A DNA stretch of 64,000 nucleotides from GCA-002050365 sp964237235 (GTDB lineage: Bacteria; Acidobacteriota; Blastocatellia; Pyrinomonadales; Pyrinomonadaceae). Below the pieces are notes generated by a model. That model was not told the origin of the DNA, searched no databases, and saw nothing but the letters and a program-made list of their open reading frames with translations. Below are positions 36,130 through 44,883 of this stretch, piece after piece. Positions within the stretch are counted from its first letter, which is position 1. The number at the start of each line of letters is the position of its first letter. The stretch spans positions 5,172 through 69,171 of the forward strand of contig CAXSGY010000029.1 of assembly GCA_964237235.1 (NCBI GenBank). The letters run 5' to 3'. The position numbers were made by a program, and so were the translations under genes.

Positions 36130-38382
36130 TCATAATTTATTTTCAACTTCCCGGCTTCTGGAAATTTTGCTCGTCAATCTGCCCGATTGTTCGAGCCGTT
36201 CGTGAACGCGCTTTTGCCAGTTGGTGCGCGGTTGGTCGGTTTCTTCAAATTGTTTCAGCAAATCCTTCATCGGTTCGCCGCCGACCTGTCTGGTCTTTAA
36301 ATATAGCAAAGCGACGATGATCGAAGAAAACGAGCCGATTAAAATCGAAAAAGGCAAAAGCAAAATCTGCGTCAGAGCTTCCTGCACGGTTTCCCTGATT
36401 TTCGCGCCCATATTCGCCGTCTCACCGCGCTCGTCTTCTTCGTCGCCAAAATCTACTCGCTCACCGTTGACGATGACATTAAAGTTTCCTTTTTTGGAAG
36501 TTTTCTCCGCTGTTTCTTCGCCGTCGGCGATTTGCTCCGACTGATCGGCGTGGGCTTTTCGATTTTTAATAATATCCTGCGCGGCGGCGATTTTATCGGC
36601 ATCAGATTCAAAAGTTTTGACAGTCGCCTTCGCCATAAACGCGATTAAAAATGAAAAAATCAAAGGCACGAAAAACATTATAAAAACCGCCGCGACGGTC
36701 GTGCGGAGCGAACGCCGCACGAGTTGCTGCGAACGCTTGAGCGCAGCGATTCCGCGCAGATTTTCCATCATTACGACCGGCGCGACCAACGCCCAGATCA
36801 CCGAAAAAATCAAGCCCGGAGCGACGCAGAACAAGTAGCCGACGACGGTTAAAACCGCCGTCATCATTCCTGTTCCGGCAAAAGTTTTTCTGCGCCGCCA
36901 CGCCGCCTTTAATGCCGGACGCACCTGCAAAGGTCGCAACGGCACGGCGAGAATCTGCGAAACGAGCCAGGTCGTCGTCCCGAAAACCAAATAGCCGCAG
37001 AAAATACCCAGAAATGTTGAAATCAGCGTAATAACGACGTTTAAGCCGATTTTTGTAAAATTGTTAATCTGATCGGTCAGCGCGAGAAACGCAATGACTA
37101 ATTGAAGAATTGTGAAAACGGCGGTCGGCAGATACAGAAACGTCGCCAAACCCAGAAACTTATGCAGATGCTCGCTGTAGATACTCAGAGCGCGGCGGTA
37201 TAACGCGCCGATTCCTTCGGATTGCGCGCGCAGTTCCGCCGCGAACGATTGCGCGTCGGGCGGACGGTCTTCGACGTTTTTCGCCAGCGCGTAACCGACG
37301 ACTTGTTTGACCTTTTTCGGAATCTTTTTTGAATCGAGCGGCGGGGGCGCAAGCTCGCGGTGCGCTTCCATCACCTTTTGATAATCGCCCCCGAACGGCG
37401 TTTTGCCGGAAAGCATCTGATACGCGATGACACCGAGACTGTAAATATCCGAACGCGCCGTCAGATGCTCTCCGCGACATTGTTCGGGCGACATATAAAG
37501 CGGCGTGCCGAGAACCGCGCCGACGCGCGTCAATTCGCTCGTCGAACCCGTTCCGTTCGCTTTATCGGTTTCGATTTGTTTGGAGACGAGCCGCGTACCG
37601 ACATTTTTTGAACCGGTGGAATGATTGACGGGCAAAATCGCCGTTCCCGATTCCAAATCAACTTCAATGTTCGGCTGAATCAGCGTTCCGGCTTCCGACG
37701 CATTGGCAAATTGCGCGATGGTCGCCGCCTCGGAGACGGCGGTTTGATTGTTGCCGTCGGAAACGGTTTCGACTCGAAGCACATCGGCAATCGTCGCCCG
37801 CGCCGCCGAATTGGGCGCGATGGAAATATCAATCTCAGGCTGTAGAGCGCAATTTTCGCCCGCGTGTTCTTCGAGTTTGGCGATGCCGAAATCGAGAACC
37901 TTGACCGTGTAGCCGCCGCGCTGGTTCGGCTCTAACCAGATGTTGTCCGGCTTTAAATCGCGGTGAATAATTCCCTGTTCGTGCGCTTCCTGAACGGCTG
38001 AACAAACCTGGTCTAAAATATCGAGCGTCCACGACAAAGGCAGGCGGCTTTCTTCTTCGAGAACTTCGCCGAGCGTGCAGCCGTCCAGGTATTCCATCAC
38101 GAGATAGGCAACGCTGCCGTCTTTCGTGTCGGCGAAACCGAAATCGGTCACGTTGACGACGTTCGGATGGCGCAGTCGTCCGGCGGCGCGGGCTTCGCGC
38201 TTAAAACGCTCGACGAATTCGAGCCGCTGCATAAATTGCGGCGCGATGATTTTCAAAGCGACCGGACGCTCGGTGCCGATGTGCGTCGCCAGATAAACCG
38301 CGCCCATTCCGCCTTTGCCGATTTCGTTGATAATCTTGTATTTATCGTCGAGCGTCTGCCCGACGACACTGCCGCTGCTCAT
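36130..38382 (-). CDS. Ser/Thr protein kinase with long activation-loop insertion and membrane domain
   Basis: The 750-residue protein has a Hanks-type kinase domain: Gly loop IGKGGMGAVY (21-30), Lys44 (VALK), HRDLKPDN (140-147), DFG (164-166), and GTPLYMSPEQ (292-301). About 125 residues separate DFG from GTPLYMSPE, where 20-30 are usual, so the activation loop carries a ~100-residue Ser/Thr/Ala/Asn-rich insertion. The C-terminal half (about 405-640) has several hydrophobic segments (AVFTILQLVIAFLAL, FAGTGMMTAVLTVVGYLF, IFSVIWALVAPVVMMENL) resembling glycerophosphodiester-phosphodiesterase membrane-domain proteins. The kinase is N-terminal and cytoplasmic. Confidence 0.9.
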   Translation of the reverse strand: MSSGSVVGQTLDDKYKIINEIGKGGMGAVYLATHIGTERPVALKIIAPQFMQRLEFVERFKREARAAGRLRHPNVVNVTDFGFADTKDGSVAYLVMEYLDGCTLGEVLEEESRLPLSWTLDILDQVCSAVQEAHEQGIIHRDLKPDNIWLEPNQRGGYTVKVLDFGIAKLEEHAGENCALQPEIDISIAPNSAARATIADVLRVETVSDGNNQTAVSEAATIAQFANASEAGTLIQPNIEVDLESGTAILPVNHSTGSKNVGTRLVSKQIETDKANGTGSTSELTRVGAVLGTPLYMSPEQCRGEHLTARSDIYSLGVIAYQMLSGKTPFGGDYQKVMEAHRELAPPPLDSKKIPKKVKQVVGYALAKNVEDRPPDAQSFAAELRAQSEGIGALYRRALSIYSEHLHKFLGLATFLYLPTAVFTILQLVIAFLALTDQINNFTKIGLNVVITLISTFLGIFCGYLVFGTTTWLVSQILAVPLRPLQVRPALKAAWRRRKTFAGTGMMTAVLTVVGYLFCVAPGLIFSVIWALVAPVVMMENLRGIAALKRSQQLVRRSLRTTVAAVFIMFFVPLIFSFLIAFMAKATVKTFESDADKIAAAQDIIKNRKAHADQSEQIADGEETAEKTSKKGNFNVIVNGERVDFGDEEDERGETANMGAKIRETVQEALTQILLLPFSILIGSFSSIIVALLYLKTRQVGGEPMKDLLKQFEETDQPRTNWQKRVHERLEQSGRLTSKISRSREVENKL

Positions 38383-38598
38383 AAATTTCTTTTCAAAACT
38401 GTTCCTTTATCTAACGCCCGCCGCGCCCGTTTAGTTTGAAAAATTTGAAATTTTTATTATATTAGCTTTCCGCCGAATTGAGAATTTACGAGAAGAGCGC
38501 GCCGGAAATTTCAAACGCGAAAAAGACGCGAAATCCTGTTTGAAAAATTCGCGGCTTTTTATTTTATAAGCACCGATACAAAAATAAATTTAAAGATT

Positions 38599-38675
38599 TT
38601 AGCCACGCATCACACGAACGGACACGAATTATTTTGTTAAATTTATTCGTGTCCGTTCGTGTGATGCGTGGCTAA
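38599..38675. repeat. 31-bp perfect inverted repeat
   Basis: Positions 38599-38629 and 38645-38675 are perfect reverse complements over 31 bases (the arm begins TTAGCCACGCATCACACGAA) around a 15-base A/T-rich loop. The 337-base spacer it lies in separates the kinase gene (start 38382) from the end of the DUF4097 gene (38720) and has no other recognisable feature. The word is typical of dispersed palindromes in environmental bacteria. Confidence 0.9.
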
Positions 38676-38719
38676 TTTGTCTTGAATATAATTTTGGGAA
38701 ATCGTTTATCTTGAAATAG

Positions 38720-39775
38720 TTACTGTTTTTTGATTCTGATCGCGCCGTTGTAAGTCGTCAGATTGACATTCGCGTCGCCGTCGCCTATCGAACCGACTAA
38801 ACTTTGAGCTTTAGAAGTGTTGTTTATCGTAATGACTTTGAGCTTAAAATCCGAATTAAAATTTCCGTAACCGTAAAGCGCGTTTATTTTGCAAGACGTT
38901 TTTTCGGGAATCAGCATCTGAATCGAACCGTTCAAAGTTCCGAGCGTATATTGACCGCCGTTTTGAATCGCGCCGACGAATTTTATCGCGCCGGAACTCG
39001 AATTAATTTCCATTTGCCGGTGTTCGACCTTTTGCAGAGTGATCGCGCCGCTGTTGGTTTTCGCTTTGAAAATATCGCCGATTTCGCTCGGCGCGACATC
39101 GAACGCGACGATGTTGCCGGTCGTGCTGCCGAGCGTAATCGCGCCGCCCGAATTCTGCACCGTGATGCTGCCCTGATACGTCGTCGCTTCGATGCCTTCG
39201 GCGATATTGTCGAGAAAAATATTGCCGCCGATGATTTCAACGCGCGAAACCTTATTGACCGAATCAATCATCGCTTCGCTCGCCTGTCCCTTCACGCTGA
39301 CGGTCGCGCCGCGCGGAACATCAATTTCGATGTCTTCGCCCGACAGACATTCGTCGAAATTGCCGTCGGTATTTTTCGCCGGATCGAACCCGACGATTTT
39401 CACCCAAACCGCTTCGCTCCGGCTGTTTTTCTGGACGACCTTAAACCCGACTTCGCTGCCGCCGTCAACAAAGGCGCGGATTTCGCTGCGGTCCCAGCCG
39501 TTGATTTTAATTTTTCCGTCGGAAACGCAGAGCGAGACGTTGACTTTCGGATTAACGGCGATTGATTTTTCGGCGGGTTTCGAGCTTTCGTTGATGGCTT
39601 GCGTCGCTTTTTTGACTTTTGCTTTAACCCCCGGCGGTTTCGGCGTTACGACCGTTGCGGGCGGCTCAGTTTGAGCAGGAGCGGACGTGAAAATCGAGAG
39701 AATGAAAAGAGCGCAGGCGAAGGCATACAAATTTAGCGCAAGTATTTTTTTACAAATCATCTGTGTCTTTTTCAC
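38720..39775 (-). CDS. Secreted DUF4097-type (toastrack) beta-repeat protein
   Basis: The 351-residue protein has a signal peptide (ending TSAPAQ), a Pro/Lys/Ala-rich linker to about 65, then repeated short strands with the pattern hhh-x-N/S-x-x-G-x-I (SITVQNSGGAITLGSTTGNI, KTNSGAITLQKVE, INSSSGAIKFVG, GTLNGSIQMLI, LTTYNGAIRIKK). This is the DUF4097 or toastrack adhesin-like fold. The gene follows the ECF sigma and anti-sigma genes on the same strand 25 bases downstream, so the three are probably one unit. Confidence 0.85.
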   Translation of the reverse strand: MKKTQMICKKILALNLYAFACALFILSIFTSAPAQTEPPATVVTPKPPGVKAKVKKATQAINESSKPAEKSIAVNPKVNVSLCVSDGKIKINGWDRSEIRAFVDGGSEVGFKVVQKNSRSEAVWVKIVGFDPAKNTDGNFDECLSGEDIEIDVPRGATVSVKGQASEAMIDSVNKVSRVEIIGGNIFLDNIAEGIEATTYQGSITVQNSGGAITLGSTTGNIVAFDVAPSEIGDIFKAKTNSGAITLQKVEHRQMEINSSSGAIKFVGAIQNGGQYTLGTLNGSIQMLIPEKTSCKINALYGYGNFNSDFKLKVITINNTSKAQSLVGSIGDGDANVNLTTYNGAIRIKKQ

Positions 39776-39799
39776 CGTTTCTTTCGCTCACTTTTAATT

Positions 39800-40738
39800 C
39801 TATTTAACCGTCGCCATCAGCTCGTTTTTCTCCGCGACCGAATTCAGTAAATCAATTTTATTTTGATACGAAGCGCGCAGAATTTGTTTCGCCGCTTCGT
39901 TTTTCGGATTTTTTTCCACTTCCGCCTTCATATCTTTAATGGCATTATTGGTCATCGCCAAATCTTTCTCGAAAGCGAATCTGGCCGAAGAATTGAGAAC
40001 TTCGTCTTTGCGGTTATTGACAGTTTCGGTCAAAGCCGCGATTGTCTTGATGTAGCTTTCCTCGCCTGAAAGATTTTCATTTCGATTTGCCGCGCCGGAA
40101 TTAACAATCTCAGGCGTTCGCGGCGACGGATCACCGCTTCCCAAATCATTTCCGCCTCTGCCGCTTTCTTTTCTCACATAAATCGCTTTATCGGCGCGTA
40201 ATTCGTTTCTGTTCGGCTTGAGATTGGCAAGTTGCGGATTCGTTTCAACCAGCGCAGTTGATGGCGTTTGAGTTTCCGTTAACGTCGGCTGATTGCTTTG
40301 AACCGGTTGCGTCGTCACAGATTGATTTGCGCTCGGCTGGCCCGCGGTTGTCTGAACCGGCGGCACGTAAGCGATTGTCGGCGCGTTCGGTCGCATCGTC
40401 AAAAGCGAAACGACGACGGCGAAAACTAAAATTAAGCTCGCCAACGCGGCGGTCGAAGGCTGCAACAGAAACGCGAAAATCGGTTTCCAGAACGATTTCT
40501 TTTCGCGCTCAATCGAATCGTTGATTTTCGTCCACAAACGCTGCGTCGGCACGAGCGTGTTGAATTCCTGTTCGAGAGCGGAAAACGCGAACGCCGTTTC
40601 GTCTTCGGCGACGGCGAGCATCGTCGCGCATTCATTGCACGCGGCGACGTGCTTGGCGATTGCTTCCGAGCGTGCGAAATCAAGCTCGCCGTCTAAAAAA
40701 GCCTGCATCGCGCCGATGTCCAAACAATTTTCGTTCAT
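39800..40738 (-). CDS. Zinc-finger anti-sigma factor
   Basis: The 312-residue protein begins with an anti-sigma zinc finger: H30-x3-C34-x2-C37 in AKHVAACNECATM. A single transmembrane helix (about 94-114) separates it from a ~200-residue extracytoplasmic Thr/Gln/Pro/Asn-rich region. It should hold the partner ECF sigma factor at the membrane until a signal releases it. Its ATG overlaps the sigma-factor stop by four bases, which indicates translational coupling. The extracytoplasmic part has no recognised sensor domain. Confidence 0.88.
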   Translation of the reverse strand: MNENCLDIGAMQAFLDGELDFARSEAIAKHVAACNECATMLAVAEDETAFAFSALEQEFNTLVPTQRLWTKINDSIEREKKSFWKPIFAFLLQPSTAALASLILVFAVVVSLLTMRPNAPTIAYVPPVQTTAGQPSANQSVTTQPVQSNQPTLTETQTPSTALVETNPQLANLKPNRNELRADKAIYVRKESGRGGNDLGSGDPSPRTPEIVNSGAANRNENLSGEESYIKTIAALTETVNNRKDEVLNSSARFAFEKDLAMTNNAIKDMKAEVEKNPKNEAAKQILRASYQNKIDLLNSVAEKNELMATVK

Positions 40739-41319
40739 TGCGTTTTACCCCCGATTTTGCCGTAATGCCTGACAAATTCCTGCCGGGCGCGGGCGATGAA
40801 AGTGCCGATGCTCGTCTCGTTCAAATCGAGACTCGCCGCAATTTCCTTGTAAGATAATCCCTGTTGTTTCAAAACCAGACAACTACGCAGCGGTTCCTTT
40901 ATCAAACTCAAAGCGCGCTGCACTTCCTTCGCCTGTTCGCGTTGTTCAAAATCCTTTTCCGCCGTAAATTCAGTCGTCTCACTCGTCTCTTTGACGTAAT
41001 TTTCTTCGCGCGTGTTCGCTCTTGTATTTCCGCGCACCGTGTTTCGCGCCACGTTCAAAGCCACGCGAATCAGCCAGGGGCGCAGCATTTCCTCATCTTT
41101 AACCGCGTCCGGGTTGTTATAAAGCCGCAGAAAAACTTCCTGCGTCACGTCTTCCGCCAGCATCGCGTCCTGTACAACCGACCGCGCCGCGCGAAAGACA
41201 GTTCGATGGTGAAGCGTAAACGCCTCGTCAAAAACTATTTTCCCGTTCGCCGCTGCCGTTCGTTCCTGGGACATCGCGTCCATCAACATATTTAAGCTGT
41301 CGGTCATTTTGATAAGCAT
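40735..41319 (-). CDS. ECF-family RNA polymerase sigma factor
   Basis: The ~194-residue protein has sigma region 2 (FRAARSVVQDAMLAEDVTQE, VFLRLYNNP, RPWLIRVALNVARN) and region 4 (ALSLIKEPLRSCLVLKQQGLSYKEIAASL). I place the start at the ATG at 41319, with a second option at 41307; the longer frame to 41553 would overlap the DUF58 gene. It directs polymerase to a set of promoters, probably including its own operon, and is controlled by the anti-sigma factor encoded next. Confidence 0.9.
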   Translation of the reverse strand: MLIKMTDSLNMLMDAMSQERTAAANGKIVFDEAFTLHHRTVFRAARSVVQDAMLAEDVTQEVFLRLYNNPDAVKDEEMLRPWLIRVALNVARNTVRGNTRANTREENYVKETSETTEFTAEKDFEQREQAKEVQRALSLIKEPLRSCLVLKQQGLSYKEIAASLDLNETSIGTFIARARQEFVRHYGKIGGKTQ

Positions 41320-41372
41320 CAAAACTGCTTTCAACGATAAAACACCGCGAGATTGGATTTTGTGACAAATTT

Positions 41373-42809
41373 CTAAAAATTTAAGATCGTCGCTTCCTGA
41401 AGCAGTTCGCTCGATAAATTTCGTTCGCTCTCCGCCGTGATATAAAACGTGTAAAAATTGTGGCGTTCCAGATTGATTTCTTCGAGCGTTTCGTTGGAAA
41501 ACTGCGCGGTTTCGTCGAAATTCGGCTCGACGACGGCGAGGCGTTTCAGACATTCGCGCAGATGCGCTTTGCCGATGCCGAATTCGCCGATTTCTTCGTT
41601 GATAATCAAACGAATCTCGCCCTGGTCTTCGGCGAAATGCGCGAGCAAAGCGGCGGTTCGGCTGACACCGCGTTCAAAGCGTTCGGAAATCGGCGCGAGC
41701 AAATCTCCTTTTTGCTCGGCTTCGATGCGTTCGCGTAAGGAAGGCGTTTTTTCCGAAGTCGCGCGCGGCATTCGCGGATCGAAAACGATGGTCACGCGCC
41801 TTTCGTCTTCGGCGGAAAATTCGCGGACGATTAAACGCCTGATGCGCGCCGTCGCCTTCCAGTCAACGTGCCGGAGGTCGTCCATCGGCTGATATTCGCG
41901 CATCGCGTGTAAATCTTGCCCCAAACCTTTTTTCTGGGTCAGGAGCTTGCCTGTTTCGAGCGGCAGATTCAGCAAATCTTCTTCGATTTCCGTCAATTTC
42001 GGAAACACGACGATTTCCGCTTCCTGCGCCGAAAGCCGGCGGCGATGCCGGAAAAATCCGAACGGGAATTTCGTCGAAAGCTCGAAATCCTTGATGATAA
42101 AACGCCCGCGCTGCGGAAAAATATGCTCGGATTTGTTTTCGACCGTTTGGCGGCGCGGAATGTGGACGAAATAATCGAGCGTGTATTTGATGACCGGCGG
42201 GCGCGAAATTTTTTCCGCCCATTTCGCCGGCAGAATTTCGCGTATTTCGTCGAACAGAGCCGACTTTTCGCGGTTTTTGCCGCGCACCTGCGCGACGATT
42301 GAAAACGTCGGAAAAATTCGCTTGCGGTTGTGCAGGCTGACCTGAATCGGCGTTGCTTCGCCCGCGAAAATCGTTTCGGGAAAACGCATTTTCACGTCTA
42401 ATTTTTTCAAACAATAATTTCCCGCCAAAAATCCGACGACGAGCGAAGCCGTCATCAAAGACAAAACCAGAAACAAAAAATTGTTGCCCGTGTTCCAGGC
42501 GGAAAAGCCGACGATAAAAATCAGCCCGACGATAATCGCGCCGCCGACGGTGATTTCAAACGGCAGATTCATCTGCGAGGCTTCGGTGCTGGCTGAACGC
42601 GCGAGCGGCGGAATGACGAAAACGACGATCAAAAAAACGAAAATCAGTGACGCGACCGCCGCGATGCCCGCCGTTTTCGTATCATTCGCCTGATGCGCCC
42701 AGACGGTTATAATCGCCAGCCCAAGCCCGATGATAACCACCGAAAGCCCGAGCAGCCCGTTGCGAATGTCGCGGAAACTGAATAATTGAGAAAGCTTACG
42801 CAGATTCAT
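41373..42809 (-). CDS. DUF58 membrane protein
   Basis: The 478-residue protein has four hydrophobic segments in its first ~135 residues and then a soluble domain with the DUF58 hallmark MREYQPMDDLRHVDWKATAR (about residue 290), followed by TIVFDPRMP, a vWA-like start. DUF58 proteins normally pair with a MoxR AAA ATPase, and the gene for one is located ~90 bases upstream. The pair probably assembles or remodels a surface or membrane complex. Downstream lies the sigma-factor gene. Confidence 0.85.
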   Translation of the reverse strand: MNLRKLSQLFSFRDIRNGLLGLSVVIIGLGLAIITVWAHQANDTKTAGIAAVASLIFVFLIVVFVIPPLARSASTEASQMNLPFEITVGGAIIVGLIFIVGFSAWNTGNNFLFLVLSLMTASLVVGFLAGNYCLKKLDVKMRFPETIFAGEATPIQVSLHNRKRIFPTFSIVAQVRGKNREKSALFDEIREILPAKWAEKISRPPVIKYTLDYFVHIPRRQTVENKSEHIFPQRGRFIIKDFELSTKFPFGFFRHRRRLSAQEAEIVVFPKLTEIEEDLLNLPLETGKLLTQKKGLGQDLHAMREYQPMDDLRHVDWKATARIRRLIVREFSAEDERRVTIVFDPRMPRATSEKTPSLRERIEAEQKGDLLAPISERFERGVSRTAALLAHFAEDQGEIRLIINEEIGEFGIGKAHLRECLKRLAVVEPNFDETAQFSNETLEEINLERHNFYTFYITAESERNLSSELLQEATILNF

Positions 42810-42811
42810 CT

Positions 42812-42897
42812 GTCATTTATCATTTATCATTTATCAAACCACATCGAAATCGTTATTACCGATGATAACCAAAATCGGCAACCCGAAAAATGATAAA
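42812..42897. repeat. CATTTAT word repeat with inverted copy
   Basis: TCATTTA is tandemly repeated three times (42813-42834), and the opposed AATGATAAATG lies at about 42889-42899. The repeat fills the spacer between the MoxR and DUF58 genes and could form a hairpin in the operon mRNA. Confidence 0.6.
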
Positions 42898-42900
42898 TGT

Positions 42901-43896
42901 TCAGATTGGGACGTTTACCTTCGACAAAATTTCCTGCAGGACGATTTCGGCTTGCGTCGTCTGGCGTTTCGTTCCGCTCTGGCGCAGATTGACGATGACG
43001 CGGTGCGCGAAAACCGGCAGCACGAGGCGTTTGATGTCGTCGGCGATGCAGAAATCGCGTCCTTCGACGAGCGCGAGAGCCTGCGCCGAACGAAACAGCG
43101 AAAGCGTTCCGCGCGGGCTGATGCCGAGTTCGAGCGCGTCGGTTTCCCTTGTTTGCGCGACGATGTTTAAAAGATAATCAATCAACGCTTCGTCCATCCG
43201 CACGTCCGTCGCTTTGCGCTGCAAATCCAAAACTTCCGCTTCGGACATCACCGGCTGAACATAACGAAGCGGATTTTCGCGTTTGCGGTCGCGCAAAATC
43301 TCGCGCTCGTCCGCCAGGCTCGGATAACCGACGCGCAGGCGCAGCATAAAACGGTCGAGCTGCGATTCGGGCAACGGATAAGTTCCGTGATGTTCGGTCG
43401 GATTTTGCGTGGCGACGACCATAAACGGCAGCGGCAGCGCGCGCGAAACGCCTTCGACCGTGATTTGTTCTTCCGCCATCGCTTCCAAAAGAGCGGACTG
43501 CGTTTTCGGCGTGGCGCGGTTGATTTCGTCCGCCAGAACGATGTTTGAGAAAATCGGTCCGGCGTTCCATTCAAAATGCCCGCTGCGCTGGTTGAAAATC
43601 GAAAGCCCGATGACATCAGACGGCAAAAGGTCGCTCGTAAACTGGATGCGCTGAAACGACAAATCGAGCGCGCGCGCGAGCGCGTTGGCGAGCGTCGTTT
43701 TGCCGATGCCCGGCACGTCCTCGATCAATAAATGACCTTTGGCGAGCAAGGCGACGAGCGCGAATTTAACCGCTTCCGGCTTGCCTTTGATAACGCGCTC
43801 GATTTCCTTTTGCAGCAGATTAATCTTCTCGACCGCGTTAAAAAGCGACGCGGGCTTCGTGATCGTTTCGGTTTCGTTGATTATCCAGTCTCTCAT
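42901..43896 (-). CDS. MoxR-family AAA ATPase
   Basis: The 331-residue protein shows Walker A EDVPGIGKTT (about 58-67), Walker B NIVLADEINRATP near 120-132, sensor/arginine elements in FMVVATQNPTEHHGTYPLPE and QLDRFMLRL, and the C-terminal lid domain with ISPRGTLSLFRSAQALAL. MoxR ATPases act as chaperones, often with DUF58/vWA partners. Here the DUF58 gene follows directly and is probably its partner. Confidence 0.93.
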   Translation of the reverse strand: MRDWIINETETITKPASLFNAVEKINLLQKEIERVIKGKPEAVKFALVALLAKGHLLIEDVPGIGKTTLANALARALDLSFQRIQFTSDLLPSDVIGLSIFNQRSGHFEWNAGPIFSNIVLADEINRATPKTQSALLEAMAEEQITVEGVSRALPLPFMVVATQNPTEHHGTYPLPESQLDRFMLRLRVGYPSLADEREILRDRKRENPLRYVQPVMSEAEVLDLQRKATDVRMDEALIDYLLNIVAQTRETDALELGISPRGTLSLFRSAQALALVEGRDFCIADDIKRLVLPVFAHRVIVNLRQSGTKRQTTQAEIVLQEILSKVNVPI

Positions 43897-44016
43897 CGTT
43901 TATGCGTCGGCTCTCGAATCCATATTTATTCTACAAATTTACACGACTTTCTGCACGAAAAGTTTTTATGTCTGCCTGATTAGATTCGATTCAGACAAAA
44001 ATGTTCCGCTTTTTTT

Positions 44017-44143
44017 GGAGCGCGGACGGCTCGTCCGCCCAACGAGCCGGAGGCGAAGTTGTTTGCTTTAAATCGCGCAACTTAATTGCGACGGTGTGTT
44101 TCGCGTTCCCGCGCTCGAGTAGCGGACGAGCCGTCCGCGCTCC
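44017..44143. mobile_element. 127-bp MITE-like element with 22-bp perfect inverted ends
   Basis: GGAGCGCGGACGGCTCGTCC plus GC (44017-44038) is perfectly inverted at 44122-44143. The 83 bases between them have no coding potential. The arms match those of the 125-bp element at 21988-22112. It lies in the spacer between the MoxR gene and the pilin-like gene. Confidence 0.7.
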
Positions 44144-44158
44144 GGCTTAAACTTTCCG

Positions 44159-44274
44159 CAGTCTCTGAAATATTTTTATTTCGATTCGACGCTCAACGGA
44201 ATCAAACGCACCCGGGAAGAATCGTCTGACAAAAGCCGGTGATCTTTCGATTTAACTTTTGACAGTCTCTGAAA
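44159..44274 (+). pseudogene. Relic of a pilin C terminus between direct repeats
   Basis: From about 44170 the plus strand reads YFYFDSTLNGIKRTREESS and then stops, which matches the C-terminal FYFDSTLGAVKTTSENRP of the intact pilin-like gene at 44390. The DNA word TTTTTATTTCGATTCGACGC is identical in both. CAGTCTCTGAAA lies on both sides (44159-44170 and 44263-44274). The stretch is a leftover of a tandem pilin-gene copy, with the MITE-like element where the rest would be. Confidence 0.55.
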
Positions 44275-44389
44275 ATTGTCAATTATTGCCCGTTTTGTGA
44301 TATAAATTGATTTCGCCGAAAAATATATTGCAACCTTTTATACGCATTTTTCGTGTGAGCATTTCGAGAGGAAATTTATACAAATCATT

Positions 44390-44875
44390 ATGAAAAATTT
44401 ACGCCGAAACTTTAAGAATCAAGCGGGTTTCAACTTAATCGAGCTGATGATCGTCATCGCCATCATCGCTCTGCTGATCGGTGTCGGAGTTCCCGCGTGG
44501 CAATCTATGGTCAGAGCCGGCAACGAAACGACCGCCGCGCAGACCGTCCAAACGCTTCGCACTTGTCAAACCAGCTATGCGGGCAAACATCAGGGAAAAT
44601 TTGCCGCCAACTTTCCTGAACTCGTCAAAAGCGGCTGTATTGACCCCGAAAAATTCAAAAACGATCCGCCGGTCATCAACGGCTACATTTTTACGATGAA
44701 GGTTGACGAACCGTCCGGCACAAAACCCGCCTTCTTCGCTATCAACGTTGACCCGCAGGTCGGCGAAGGCATTCAGGCGACGGGCAACCAGCATTTTTAT
44801 TTCGATTCGACGCTCGGCGCGGTCAAAACCACGAGCGAAAATCGCCCGGCGAAAGCCGACGATCCTTCGATGTAA
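44390..44875 (+). CDS. Type IV pilin-like / pseudopilin protein
   Basis: The 161-residue protein has a short basic leader and the class III signal GFNLIELMIVIAIIALLIGV, with prepilin peptidase cleavage after Gly13 and the usual Glu at mature position 5. The usual Thr of GFTLIE is Asn here. A single hydrophobic helix is followed by a globular domain containing a probable disulphide (RTCQTSY, KSGCIDPE). It could be a major pilin or a type II secretion pseudopilin; no assembly genes are nearby. A GAGAGGAAA purine stretch lies upstream. Confidence 0.85.
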   Translation: MKNLRRNFKNQAGFNLIELMIVIAIIALLIGVGVPAWQSMVRAGNETTAAQTVQTLRTCQTSYAGKHQGKFAANFPELVKSGCIDPEKFKNDPPVINGYIFTMKVDEPSGTKPAFFAINVDPQVGEGIQATGNQHFYFDSTLGAVKTTSENRPAKADDPSM

Positions 44876-44883
44876 TCAGTTGT

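Noticed and set aside
38804..39565. 253-codon plus-strand ORF
   Set aside because: Antisense to the DUF4097 gene, whose beta-repeat pattern is clear; Arg/Asn-rich shadow.
41320..41553. Upstream extension of the sigma-factor ORF
   Set aside because: It overlaps the DUF58 coding end, and the extra residues are Arg-rich without sigma similarity.
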